A stretch of DNA of 5,891 nucleotides, taken from contig DAIDJC010000201.1 in NCBI GenBank assembly GCA_027451565.1, positions 1 through 5,891 on the forward strand. The letters run 5' to 3'. Shown here piece by piece: positions 1-5,887 of the stretch. Within the stretch, counting starts at the first letter, position 1, and each line of letters begins with the position of its first letter. This stretch comes from Limisphaerales bacterium. GTDB lineage: Bacteria; Verrucomicrobiota; Verrucomicrobiia; Limisphaerales; UBA11358. Both the position numbers and the translations under genes were made by a program. The notes under the pieces are model-generated. The model was given only the letters and a program-made list of their open reading frames with translations, did not search any database and had not been told where the DNA came from.

Positions 1-671
1 ACCAGGGCGAAAAGACCGTTCAAAATATGTCGCCAGCTCCGTGAACTGCCCCCCGCCGTCATCAGGGCAGAAACCGCCAGCGCATCAAAAGGCTTGTGCA
101 GGATCACCACCAACGCCACCCCCAAACCCGCCAGCCTGAGATGGCTGCGCGCCCCGGTCTCCACCGCCGCAGCCAGCGCGAGGCCGTCCAGCAGGGAATG
201 CAAGGTCAGCCCAAGCGCCGTGCCAACCCAGGAAAGCTGCCGGGCGGATTTTTCCGCAAGGGTATGGGCATGGTGGCCTTCATGACTGTCGTGAACATGC
301 GCCTCCGCATCCGCCTGCGCATGGTTTCCAATGGATTCCTCCGCTTCATGATGGCAGCAATCCTCAGGGTCGCCCTCGGGAGAATCGTGATGGTGGAAAT
401 GGAAAAAGCGCTGGACAAAAAACAGTGTGAGAAACCCGGCGAGCAGCCAGCCGGCCACGCGGTCAATGGAATTCAACTGTTCCTGCGCATCAGGAAGGAA
501 ATGAAGCAACCCTATTCCGAGCATCAGGCCCGCGACAAAGCTGATGGCAATTTGCAGCCTTGAATGGGTTGGACGCAAAACCAAAAGGAACCAGCCGCCC
601 GCCAGCGACGCCAGCAGCACCAGAAAACAATAGACAGCCAAAAGCAGCAAAGAGGAAAAACTTGGTTGCAT
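1..671 (-). CDS. ZIP-family divalent metal transporter with His-rich loop (partial; C-terminus beyond left edge)
   Basis: Inner-membrane carrier expected to move zinc, iron or a similar divalent metal into the cytoplasm. I translated this frame by hand from the ATG at 671-669; 223 codons are open to the left edge, so the last transmembrane segments are missing. Visible segments: TM1 about residues 8-32, TM2 41-60 ending in the ZIP-like GLLHFLPDA, TM3 72-90, a hydrophilic loop 91-138, TM4 148-171 and TM5 178-203. The loop carries 13 histidines (91, 93-95, 107-108, 117, 125, 127, 130, 133-134, 136), a Cys pair (105-106) and many acidic residues, as expected of a metal-binding ZIP loop. TM4 holds HSLLDG (158-163), matching the family's HNxxDG with Ser for Asn. 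TM5 holds HKPFD (192-196), in place of the commoner HExxxE-type motif. The family is secure; the metal is not. The gene lies 44 nt after the coiled-coil gene with no terminator between, so co-transcription is plausible. No clear Shine-Dalgarno sequence precedes the start. Confidence 0.9.
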   Translation of the reverse strand, partial: MQPSFSSLLLLAVYCFLVLLASLAGGWFLLVLRPTHSRLQIAISFVAGLMLGIGLLHFLPDAQEQLNSIDRVAGWLLAGFLTLFFVQRFFHFHHHDSPEGDPEDCCHHEAEESIGNHAQADAEAHVHDSHEGHHAHTLAEKSARQLSWVGTALGLTLHSLLDGLALAAAVETGARSHLRLAGLGVALVVILHKPFDALAVSALMTAGGSSRSWRHILNGLFAL

Positions 672-715
672 GATGATTTAAAAATCCACAACCCGGGCGA
701 ACCAAACCGGTTTCA

Positions 716-1258
716 TCAGGGCTGCGAACGGTTGCTGGATTCATTTTGCATGGCGGCCACCTGTTTGACCAGCGCGTTATATTTGGCTACCACGCCGTTT
801 CGGTCTTTCATGGCGGCATTGTAGCGGCCCACCATCAAATCCCGTTGTTGAAGCAGGTTGGTGATGAGCAAATTCTGCTGCTCGATGCCGTTGCAGGCCT
901 TGTCCAGCCGGTCTTCCAGGGCGTGAACGGCCGCCTGGTATTGGGCGACCTGGTTTGTCAAACCGGAATTCAAATACCGAAAACGCGCCAGCTCCGCCTT
1001 TTGGGATGCCAGTTGCAGCGCATTGCTTTGGGCCGCTGCCTGGGTATTCGCCAGGCTGGCTTCCAGCAGGCTGACCTGCTGATTCAGGCCAGCGAGCGAG
1101 TTGGTGGCATATTGGAGATCGGAATCCTTCTGGTAAACCAGGCGATTCAAGGTGTTGATCTCGCCCTGTTGCACATTTTCCTGGACCCATTGCTCGGCGC
1201 AAAGCCCGCAGAGCGCCAGGGCCAGGCCCATCAGCAGTTTGACATGGAATGATTTCAT
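716..1258 (-). CDS. Small membrane-anchored or exported coiled-coil protein, function unknown
   Basis: A 180-residue protein I do not recognise as a named family. The N-terminus (MKSFHVK, then hydrophobic residues 8-21 with Cys at 17 and 20) looks like a signal anchor or signal peptide. There is no proper lipobox, because the residue before each Cys is Leu. Residues about 25-170 are almost entirely predicted helix, rich in Gln, Asn, Ala and Leu with repeated leucine/valine spacing typical of coiled coil, and with almost no Pro or Gly. One further Cys lies at 122. The C-terminus (NESSNRSQP) is polar. The gene starts 5 nt after the second exbD stop, so it is very likely translated from the same message as the TonB motor genes. 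I infer a periplasmic rod tethered to the inner membrane. It could be an accessory or spacer for the motor, loosely comparable in build to the helical part of TolA, but no homology is claimed. The reverse-strand frame was preferred because it has a membrane-targeting N-terminus and tight operon spacing. Confidence 0.75.
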   Translation of the reverse strand: MKSFHVKLLMGLALALCGLCAEQWVQENVQQGEINTLNRLVYQKDSDLQYATNSLAGLNQQVSLLEASLANTQAAAQSNALQLASQKAELARFRYLNSGLTNQVAQYQAAVHALEDRLDKACNGIEQQNLLITNLLQQRDLMVGRYNAAMKDRNGVVAKYNALVKQVAAMQNESSNRSQP

Positions 1259-1263
1259 ATTGC

Positions 1264-1683
1264 TTAAGGAAGATCCGGCGCTGGCTGGACCGCCATGGCC
1301 ACCCGCCGCACCCCGGCCTGCCGAATGACATCGAGCGCCATGATGACGTCGCCATGCGTCGCATCCGCCGCCCCGGAGAGATACACGGGCAGGTCCGCAT
1401 TGGAAGCCAGTTTGTTGGTTAATATATCGTTCAAAGCCAGGAGGGAAACCTGCCGTCCATCCACGGAAACCCCCGCGCCGGGAAGGACAGTCACGCGAAC
1501 CAGCTCCGGTTTGGATTTGGAAGAGGCGCTGGTGGCCGTGGGCAGGCTGGCCTTGACCGCGCGCACCATTTGCATCTGGAGACTGAGCATCATGAAAGAC
1601 GCCAGCAGGAAAAACATGATGTCAATCAGCGGAATGATTTCAAGCCGGGCGGAACGGGATGGAATGGGCGTTTTGATTTTCAT
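1264..1683 (-). CDS. exbD: ExbD/TolR-family biopolymer transport protein (second copy)
   Basis: A 139-residue inner-membrane protein of the ExbD/TolR family, the proton-channel partner of ExbB. It has a short basic cytoplasmic N-terminus (residues 1-15), one transmembrane helix (about 16-36) with the family signature PLIDIMFFLL, and a periplasmic domain of about 100 residues. Asp21 sits where the essential proton-accepting Asp of the family lies (Asp25 in E. coli ExbD). The periplasmic part contains the usual pattern: a beta strand (VRVTVLPGAGVSVDGRQVS), a helix, DLPVYLSGAADATHG, then a helix and a final strand (VRRVAMAVQP). Length is normal for the family. Its ATG overlaps the stop of the first exbD as ATGA (1683-1680), so the two are probably translationally coupled. 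It shares the transmembrane block with the neighbouring copy but differs strongly in the periplasmic domain, so the two are likely specialised subunits rather than redundant copies. It could equally be called TolR-like; the operon favours ExbD. Confidence 0.93.
   Translation of the reverse strand: MKIKTPIPSRSARLEIIPLIDIMFFLLASFMMLSLQMQMVRAVKASLPTATSASSKSKPELVRVTVLPGAGVSVDGRQVSLLALNDILTNKLASNADLPVYLSGAADATHGDVIMALDVIRQAGVRRVAMAVQPAPDLP
1588..1638. repeat. 51-bp direct repeat, copy in the second exbD
   Basis: This segment encodes the transmembrane signature of the second exbD. It matches 2010-2060 at 48 of 51 positions, including a 32-bp exact run (1601-1632). The rest of the two genes is far more diverged. 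It therefore marks a tandem duplication of exbD with local conservation or gene conversion. Confidence 0.85.
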
Positions 1684-2105
1684 CGTTTATCCGAATCCGG
1701 TGTGTCTGAGGCCATGAATGAAATCTCCTGCACCCCTCCGGCACGCACCGCCTGATAGACCCCCACCATTTTTCCATGCAGGGTGTCCCGGTCCCCGCTG
1801 ATGAAGACGGGCAAATGCGGATTTGCCTTGAACCTGTTGCTGACCGCCAGGGTAAGCTCCGGCAGGCTTATTTCCTTGTGCGCCAACCAGACTGCGCCCT
1901 TGGTATCCACGGCCACCTGCATCATGTCAGGCTGAAAATCTCGTCTGGCCTGGGACGCCTCAGGCAGATGAACCTGGATGTTGGCGGTGCGGCTCATCTG
2001 CAAACTCACCATCATGAAGGAGGCCAGCAGGAAAAACATGATGTCAATCAGCGGGATGATGACGATGCGCGATTTCCTGGGCCGGACGGGTGAAGTCAGC
2101 TTCAT
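1680..2105 (-). CDS. exbD: ExbD/TolR-family biopolymer transport protein (first copy)
   Basis: A 141-residue inner-membrane subunit of the TonB-energising motor. It has a basic N-terminus (SPVRPRKSR), one transmembrane helix at about 16-36 containing IIPLIDIMFFLLASFMM with the conserved Asp21, and a periplasmic domain ending in DTPDSDKR. The periplasmic domain shows the ExbD/TolR pattern: strand MMQVAVDTKGAVWLAHKEIS, helix, LPVFISGDRDTLHG, helix and a closing strand (VQEISFMA). The ATG at 2105-2103 overlaps the exbB stop by 4 nt (ATGA), and the gene's own stop overlaps the next exbD in the same way. These overlaps indicate coupled translation, and hence a complex with fixed stoichiometry. Known ExbB-ExbD motors contain an ExbB pentamer around an ExbD dimer. 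Two different ExbD proteins raise the possibility of a heterodimer, which is inference. No Shine-Dalgarno sequence is visible ahead of the start. The family assignment is secure. Confidence 0.94.
   Translation of the reverse strand: MKLTSPVRPRKSRIVIIPLIDIMFFLLASFMMVSLQMSRTANIQVHLPEASQARRDFQPDMMQVAVDTKGAVWLAHKEISLPELTLAVSNRFKANPHLPVFISGDRDTLHGKMVGVYQAVRAGGVQEISFMASDTPDSDKR
2010..2060. repeat. 51-bp direct repeat, copy in the first exbD
   Basis: Partner of the repeat at 1588-1638, in the same orientation and offset by 422 bp. The exact 32-bp core is 2023-2054. It encodes the same transmembrane residues around Asp21. Recombination between the two copies would fuse the genes into a single exbD and delete 422 bp. 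Confidence 0.85.
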
Positions 2106-2737
2106 GGCACAGTATTGCCGGAAGAAGCCGGACGGGAGGATGCGCCCATCATGACTTCGATGTTGGTGGCGGCTGTTTCCAGGTCAAATTGCAACTGGGT
2201 GAGCTTGGCGGAGAAAATATTGAATGGCACAAGCGAGAAAATGGCAATTCCCAAACCGCAGGCCGTGGCAATGAGCGCCTCTCCAATGCCACCGGTGACG
2301 GCGGAAACGGAAAGCTCTGCGCTGCCAATGTGCAGAAAGGCGCGCATGAGGCCGGTGACGGTGCCCAGCAAACCCAGCAATGGCGCCAGGGTCACCAACG
2401 TGTCCATGACCGTCAAATAACGACCGGCGCGTTTCAATTCAATGCCCGCCGCCAGTTGCAACGCCCCGGGCAGGGACGCATGAACGTGGTTCAATCCCAG
2501 GTAAACCATCCGAATGACCGGGTCCGTGGATCCCTCAGCCGCCTTGACGGCGCCGGGAACATCACGCCGCTCCAGCGCGACAAAAACCTGTTCCAACAGG
2601 GCGGGATTCCGCCTGCGGCTTTCACGCCACCACCAAAAAGACCGTTCACCCACCACCGCCACCAGGGCGCTGATTAAAATGGGCCACATGACCGGGCCGC
2701 CCTGGCTGAAGAATTGAAATATGATGTTTGCAAGCAT
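2102..2737 (-). CDS. exbB: ExbB/TolQ/MotA-family proton channel protein
   Basis: A 211-residue inner-membrane motor protein that would form the proton channel with ExbD and drive TonB. TM1 lies at about residues 15-32 (GGPVMWPILISALVAVVGER, the classic opening of the family). A cytoplasmic helical domain spans about 33-110. TM2 is at about 112-134 with LAPLLGLLGTVTGLM, and TM3 at about 148-172 with GGIGEALIATACGLGIAI, the two most conserved stretches of the family. A cytoplasmic C-terminal helix follows to 211. I chose the ATG at 2737-2735 because the protein then starts directly ahead of TM1. The frame is open further upstream to 2830, but those 31 residues overlap the tonB end, are charged, and resemble no ExbB N-terminus. 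The gap to the tonB stop is 20 nt, A/T-rich, without a Shine-Dalgarno match. TolQ is the alternative name; the neighbouring TonB and receptor favour ExbB. Confidence 0.94.
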   Translation of the reverse strand: MLANIIFQFFSQGGPVMWPILISALVAVVGERSFWWWRESRRRNPALLEQVFVALERRDVPGAVKAAEGSTDPVIRMVYLGLNHVHASLPGALQLAAGIELKRAGRYLTVMDTLVTLAPLLGLLGTVTGLMRAFLHIGSAELSVSAVTGGIGEALIATACGLGIAIFSLVPFNIFSAKLTQLQFDLETAATNIEVMMGASSRPASSGNTVP

Positions 2738-2757
2738 GATGTTTTTATTTTTTGAGG

Positions 2758-3453
2758 TTAATTCATTTGTAGTTTGTAAGTAATGCGGGTCTGGAATTTT
2801 TGGCCGGACGGCCCGGACGGCAGCCGCCAATGGCGGCGCACATAATCCACCGTGCTGGAATCCAATAACGGATAACCCGAAGATTGCGCCACTTGAACGG
2901 ACCCCACCGCCCCGGACCCATCCCCCACGATCATCAAAATGACCGTGCCTTGGTCGCCGTCCTCCAGCGCCATGGACGGGTAAGGCGGCATGGGACGATC
3001 CCCACCCGCACCCGTGCTGCCCACGGATCCAATCTGTGTGGCGGCCTGGAGAGGCTCGATGACAGGCGCGGCGGCCAGCGTGGAGGGAGAGGCAAGCACA
3101 CCGATCGTGGGCACTGAAAAGTGCAATTCAGGCAGATCGGGCACAACCACAGGCACAGAGGGCAATGCCTGGGGCAATACATTATCCATTTTCGGAGCCG
3201 CGGCAGCCTCAGGCGCCAGGTTGGCGGGCTCTTCAACCACCGGCACGGCCTGGGGCAGGACCGGAACAGGTGGAATGTCTATCCGGCTCCATTGGGAACC
3301 CATCAGCCCCACCAACAAAAAGAGCTCGCAAATGGAATTCAGCCAAGCCAGGGACCGATCCGGATCCTTCAAGGCATTGGGGAGGCACAGCCGCACCAGC
3401 TCATTGGACACGGATCCCTCTTCCTGGATTGGCTGGGCTGGAATGGGAGTCAT
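2758..3453 (-). CDS. tonB: TonB-like energy transducer
   Basis: A 231-residue protein that would link the ExbB-ExbD motor to the outer-membrane receptor. The C-terminal TonB domain (about 155-231) is clear: PPYPSMALEDGDQGTV, then VGDGSGAVGSVQVAQSSGYPLLDSS, then RRHWRLPSG and a last strand TRITYKLQM. A proline-, alanine- and valine-rich periplasmic linker spans about 60-138. It lacks the Pro-Lys/Pro-Glu repeats of E. coli TonB. The single membrane segment is at about 35-55 (SLAWLNSICELFLLVGLMGS). Unusually, it follows about 34 cytoplasmic residues and contains a Glu (43) but no His of the SxxxH kind important in enterobacterial TonB. The ATG at 3453-3451 is 9 nt downstream of the receptor stop, so the two are probably co-transcribed. 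No Shine-Dalgarno sequence is present. The domain assignment is firm; pairing with the adjacent receptor is inferred from the operon. Confidence 0.93.
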   Translation of the reverse strand: MTPIPAQPIQEEGSVSNELVRLCLPNALKDPDRSLAWLNSICELFLLVGLMGSQWSRIDIPPVPVLPQAVPVVEEPANLAPEAAAAPKMDNVLPQALPSVPVVVPDLPELHFSVPTIGVLASPSTLAAAPVIEPLQAATQIGSVGSTGAGGDRPMPPYPSMALEDGDQGTVILMIVGDGSGAVGSVQVAQSSGYPLLDSSTVDYVRRHWRLPSGPSGQKFQTRITYKLQMN

Positions 3454-3462
3454 GGCGGATGA

Positions 3463-5748
3463 TCAAAAGGAGTAGCTGAGCGAACCAAAAAACCCGATGC
3501 GCGCGCCGTAGGCCGCCGCATTCACGCCCACCCCGGTGCCGCTGCGTATCACATAACTGTTATCGGTGAGATTGACCACATCGAGACGGACTTTGATGGT
3601 TTGCTTTCCGTAAAGTTTAAAAGCCTGCTCCGCTCCGGCATTCAGGGTATAGTAACCCGGCACCGTGCCCCCGTTTGGAATGGGATCGGTGGGATTCAAA
3701 ACCCCGCCAATCTGCCCGGCATCCTGGCGAAGCCCGCTGCCATACAAACCATCCAGGTAAATGCGGGTGCCGGTGCGGGCGGTCTCCTTCCACGTATAAT
3801 CCGCCCCGAATGATCCCGTCCAAGTCTGCGCATGATCCAGATTGATCCAGTGCGAATTGACATAGTTCAGGGTGCCCTGGTCCGGCCAGAGAAACTGCGC
3901 CGAGGAGGCGCCCCTGCCCTGATCCACGGAATAGGCAAGGTTGGCATAGGTCGAAAATCCGCCAGCGCTGTAGCTGGTGGTGAATTCCACCCCATATATC
4001 CGGCCATCGGAATAGTTGAAGGAGGAGAGGATGAGGGATTGGCCAAACAGCCCGTCGTCCAATTGCTGCTGGGCGTTTTTATAGTAGCCATCCAGGCCCA
4101 CCTGCAGGCCCGGCAGCACTTCCTGGCTGATGCCGGCATCGTAATAATTGGCCCGCTCACATTTCACCGGATCGGCGGTGGTGATGCCTGCCTGGGCGGT
4201 GGTCCCGTTAAATGCCTGAATATCCCCGGCAGGCACCGTTTCCAGGGGTGGTGGTGTGAAATACCGGGCATAGCCAGCGTGCAGCGTGGTTTTGGACGTG
4301 GGCTGATAGACAAGGCTGATGCGCGGGCTGAACTGGCTCTCATTGTCCGTGGAGGAGGAATACGCATCGAAACGGCCCCCATAATCCAGCGTGAACTTGG
4401 GAAGAAAGGTCCATTCATCCTCCAGATAGGCGCCTGCAAAAAGGGCGTGCGGCATGTTATTTTGCACAATGGTTTCGGGCATCGCCCCGGGGGCCACGTT
4501 TCCTGAGGAATCCGTGGCAAAAACCATCGTGGCGGAATCCGCATTCACATACTCCTGCATTCCCAGAAAACCTGCGCGCAGGGTGTGGTTGTCTCCCAGT
4601 TCATCACTCGCGTCGGCCTGGAGTCCGCCGGTGTAGAGCGCCCGGCTTTCCTCAGTGGCCACGCCGCCATTGTAATAGAGCGCAGCCAGACTGTTGCCAG
4701 GCACATAACGCGCGCCGCTGTAGCGACCAAAGCCCGCCACTTGCAGGTTGAAATCCCCGGCGACCTTCTGGTAGGCCGCCACCCCGTAATAATTTTGTTC
4801 GTTTTGACTGGCATTCAGGTCATAGGGGGAGGTGACCCCTCCAAGCGCCCCCATGTTTTGCGGATTCCACGCGTTCCCATCCGCTTGTGGCGTCACCTGC
4901 TGGTCAGGGTTCACGGGTATTTGGAAATCAGAATAAGAAGCGCTGCCCATGAGGGTGATCCGGCTCGTGTCGGTCAGTTTCCTGGACGCATACAAAAAGG
5001 AGTGATATTGATCAGTCACATCATGCACCGCATCCGCCCCGGGGGTGGGGTTTTCAATCCCCAAATCATTGTGGAGATAACTTCCGTCCATGAAAAAATT
5101 CCAGCCGCCCTGCCGCCCGCCGTATTCAAAACTGGGTTCCAGGGTGTCATGGCTGCCACCGTACATTTCCACAGAGCCGCCCTGGTCAAACACACCGGTT
5201 TTCGTGTGGATATCCACCACTCCTGCCGTGCGGAAACCGTATTGCGCCGGCAGCGCCCCCGTCAGCAATTGCAGGGACTCCACAAAACGCGGATCCAATT
5301 CCAGGCCAAACCCGCTGATCCCCTCCGGCAGCAAAACATCGTTGATGCGGTACTGCAAGTTGGCGTGTTCCCCGCGCACGTGCAAATCTCCGTTCGCCGC
5401 AGAATCCTGGGCCACGCCGGGCGAGCGCAAAATGACCTGGTCAAACGGCGCATCGTCCCCTTGCGACTGATCCTCAATCTGCTCCGCAGTGTGGATGTAG
5501 GCTGTCACACCCGTGTCCGGCAGCACGACATTGGGCGTGCGCTCGACATTGCCCACGACGGTGACCTGGCCAAGGTCGGTCACGGCATTGGTCCCTTGGG
5601 CTGCCCCAGGCGAAACCTCCGGCGGATTGGTGGCCGTGTTCACCGATTGGGCGTGGGCCCTGTCTTTTAAAAGCATGGCCAGCATCAACACGATGGCCCC
5701 ATGCGCATAACTTTGCCCCGGGCGGGGCCTCGGCGCCTTTTTTTTCAT
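3463..5748 (-). CDS. TonB-dependent outer-membrane receptor, ligand unknown
   Basis: A 761-residue outer-membrane importer. I take the ATG at 5748-5746, giving a basic N-terminus (MKKK) and a signal peptide with hydrophobic core 18-27 and likely cleavage after AHA (residue 33). The frame stays open to a TTG at 5775, but that would add nine residues ahead of the signal. A candidate TonB box is near QVTVVGN (61-67). The plug domain is about 75-185, including VILRSPGVAQ, DLHVRGEHANLQYRINDV, LPEGISGFG and QYGFRTAGVVDIHTKTG. The rest is a 22-strand-type beta-barrel with alternating aromatic residues and long loops, ending in SLSYSF; the terminal Phe is the usual barrel-assembly signal. There is one Cys after the signal peptide (in DPVKCERANYY) and no His-rich loop like that of the zinc receptor ZnuD. 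No carboxypeptidase-like or STN domain precedes the plug. The ligand could be a siderophore, metal chelate, cobalamin or carbohydrate; the sequence does not decide. Confidence 0.95.
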   Translation of the reverse strand: MKKKAPRPRPGQSYAHGAIVLMLAMLLKDRAHAQSVNTATNPPEVSPGAAQGTNAVTDLGQVTVVGNVERTPNVVLPDTGVTAYIHTAEQIEDQSQGDDAPFDQVILRSPGVAQDSAANGDLHVRGEHANLQYRINDVLLPEGISGFGLELDPRFVESLQLLTGALPAQYGFRTAGVVDIHTKTGVFDQGGSVEMYGGSHDTLEPSFEYGGRQGGWNFFMDGSYLHNDLGIENPTPGADAVHDVTDQYHSFLYASRKLTDTSRITLMGSASYSDFQIPVNPDQQVTPQADGNAWNPQNMGALGGVTSPYDLNASQNEQNYYGVAAYQKVAGDFNLQVAGFGRYSGARYVPGNSLAALYYNGGVATEESRALYTGGLQADASDELGDNHTLRAGFLGMQEYVNADSATMVFATDSSGNVAPGAMPETIVQNNMPHALFAGAYLEDEWTFLPKFTLDYGGRFDAYSSSTDNESQFSPRISLVYQPTSKTTLHAGYARYFTPPPLETVPAGDIQAFNGTTAQAGITTADPVKCERANYYDAGISQEVLPGLQVGLDGYYKNAQQQLDDGLFGQSLILSSFNYSDGRIYGVEFTTSYSAGGFSTYANLAYSVDQGRGASSAQFLWPDQGTLNYVNSHWINLDHAQTWTGSFGADYTWKETARTGTRIYLDGLYGSGLRQDAGQIGGVLNPTDPIPNGGTVPGYYTLNAGAEQAFKLYGKQTIKVRLDVVNLTDNSYVIRSGTGVGVNAAAYGARIGFFGSLSYSF

Positions 5749-5776
5749 GATTTCTGAATTTCTTCCATCCAACAAA

Positions 5777-5808
5777 CAAAGCCGATAGGGCTATGCCGCC
5801 CGGCTTTG
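5777..5808 (-). promoter_or_regulatory. Leader hairpin ahead of the receptor start; possible attenuator or 5'UTR structure
   Basis: Read on the minus strand, CAAAGCCG (5808-5801) pairs perfectly with CGGCTTTG (5784-5777). Inside it, GGC (5800-5798) can pair with GCC (5791-5789) around a 6-nt loop, leaving a 4-nt bulge. The stem is followed by a T-rich stretch (TTTGTTGG), so it has a weak terminator-like look. It ends 28 nt before the receptor ATG. It could be an attenuator, an mRNA-stabilising stem or chance; no known riboswitch pattern is visible. Confidence 0.4.
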
Positions 5809-5833
5809 CAGACTTGATTAACACACTGGACAA

Positions 5834-5848
5834 GCGCATGGCATGCGC
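5834..5848. promoter_or_regulatory. 15-bp near-perfect palindrome upstream of the receptor; possible operator
   Basis: The sequence gcgcatg-g-catgcgc has 7-bp perfect arms around one central base. It lies about 85-100 bp ahead of the receptor ATG and just after the upstream terminator, where an operator for the operon would be expected. It does not resemble the A/T-rich Fur or Zur boxes I know, so no regulator is assigned. A chance palindrome in G+C-rich DNA is possible. Confidence 0.35.
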
Positions 5849-5861
5849 CATGACAAACCGC

Positions 5862-5887
5862 AAAACCCCGCTCAAAATGAAGCGGGG
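5862..5887 (-). terminator. Intrinsic terminator of a gene beyond the right edge
   Basis: On the minus strand a 7-bp perfect stem CCCCGCT / AGCGGGG (5887-5881 with 5872-5866), with an 8-nt loop, is followed at once by TTTT (5865-5862) and a further T-rich stretch. There is no T-run on the plus-strand side, so it works for leftward transcription. It should end an unseen upstream minus-strand gene and so separate it from the receptor operon, implying that the operon's promoter lies between about 5861 and 5749. Confidence 0.8.

Noticed and set aside
96..563. Plus-strand open frame of 155 codons, and a minus-strand frame at 490-744, over the ZIP gene
   Set aside because: The hand-translated minus-strand frame from 671 shows ZIP motifs in the right order with membrane segments and a His-rich loop. 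The others show none and are shadows.
672..715. AAACCGGTTT palindrome (704-713) between the coiled-coil and ZIP genes, as terminator or operator
   Set aside because: It is only 10 bp, has no loop and no following T-run on the minus strand. A short palindrome of this kind is easily a chance match.
746..1252. Plus-strand open frame of 168 codons opposite the coiled-coil gene
   Set aside because: The minus-strand frame has a targeting N-terminus, uniform coiled-coil character and a 5-nt operon gap. The plus-strand frame mirrors it almost exactly in extent, as a shadow frame would.
2738..2830. Upstream extension of the ExbB frame by 31 residues
   Set aside because: It overlaps the tonB end, is charged and low in similarity to any ExbB N-terminus, and has no better initiation signal than the ATG at 2737.
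4585..5670. Long plus-strand open frame (361 codons) opposite the receptor gene
   Set aside because: It lies wholly antisense to a clear TonB-dependent receptor, has no recognisable domain, and its Arg/Val/Ile/His-rich composition is typical of the complement of a G+C-rich coding strand.
5749..5861. Sigma-70-type promoter for the receptor operon (TTGTCC near 5830 as a -35 box)
   Set aside because: No acceptable -10 hexamer is found at 16-18 nt spacing, and promoter consensus in this lineage may differ, so I cannot place a promoter honestly.
5749..5861. Cobalamin riboswitch or Fur box controlling the receptor
   Set aside because: No B12-box-like sequence and no A/T-rich Fur-like inverted repeat are visible, and the leader is too short for a full cobalamin riboswitch.
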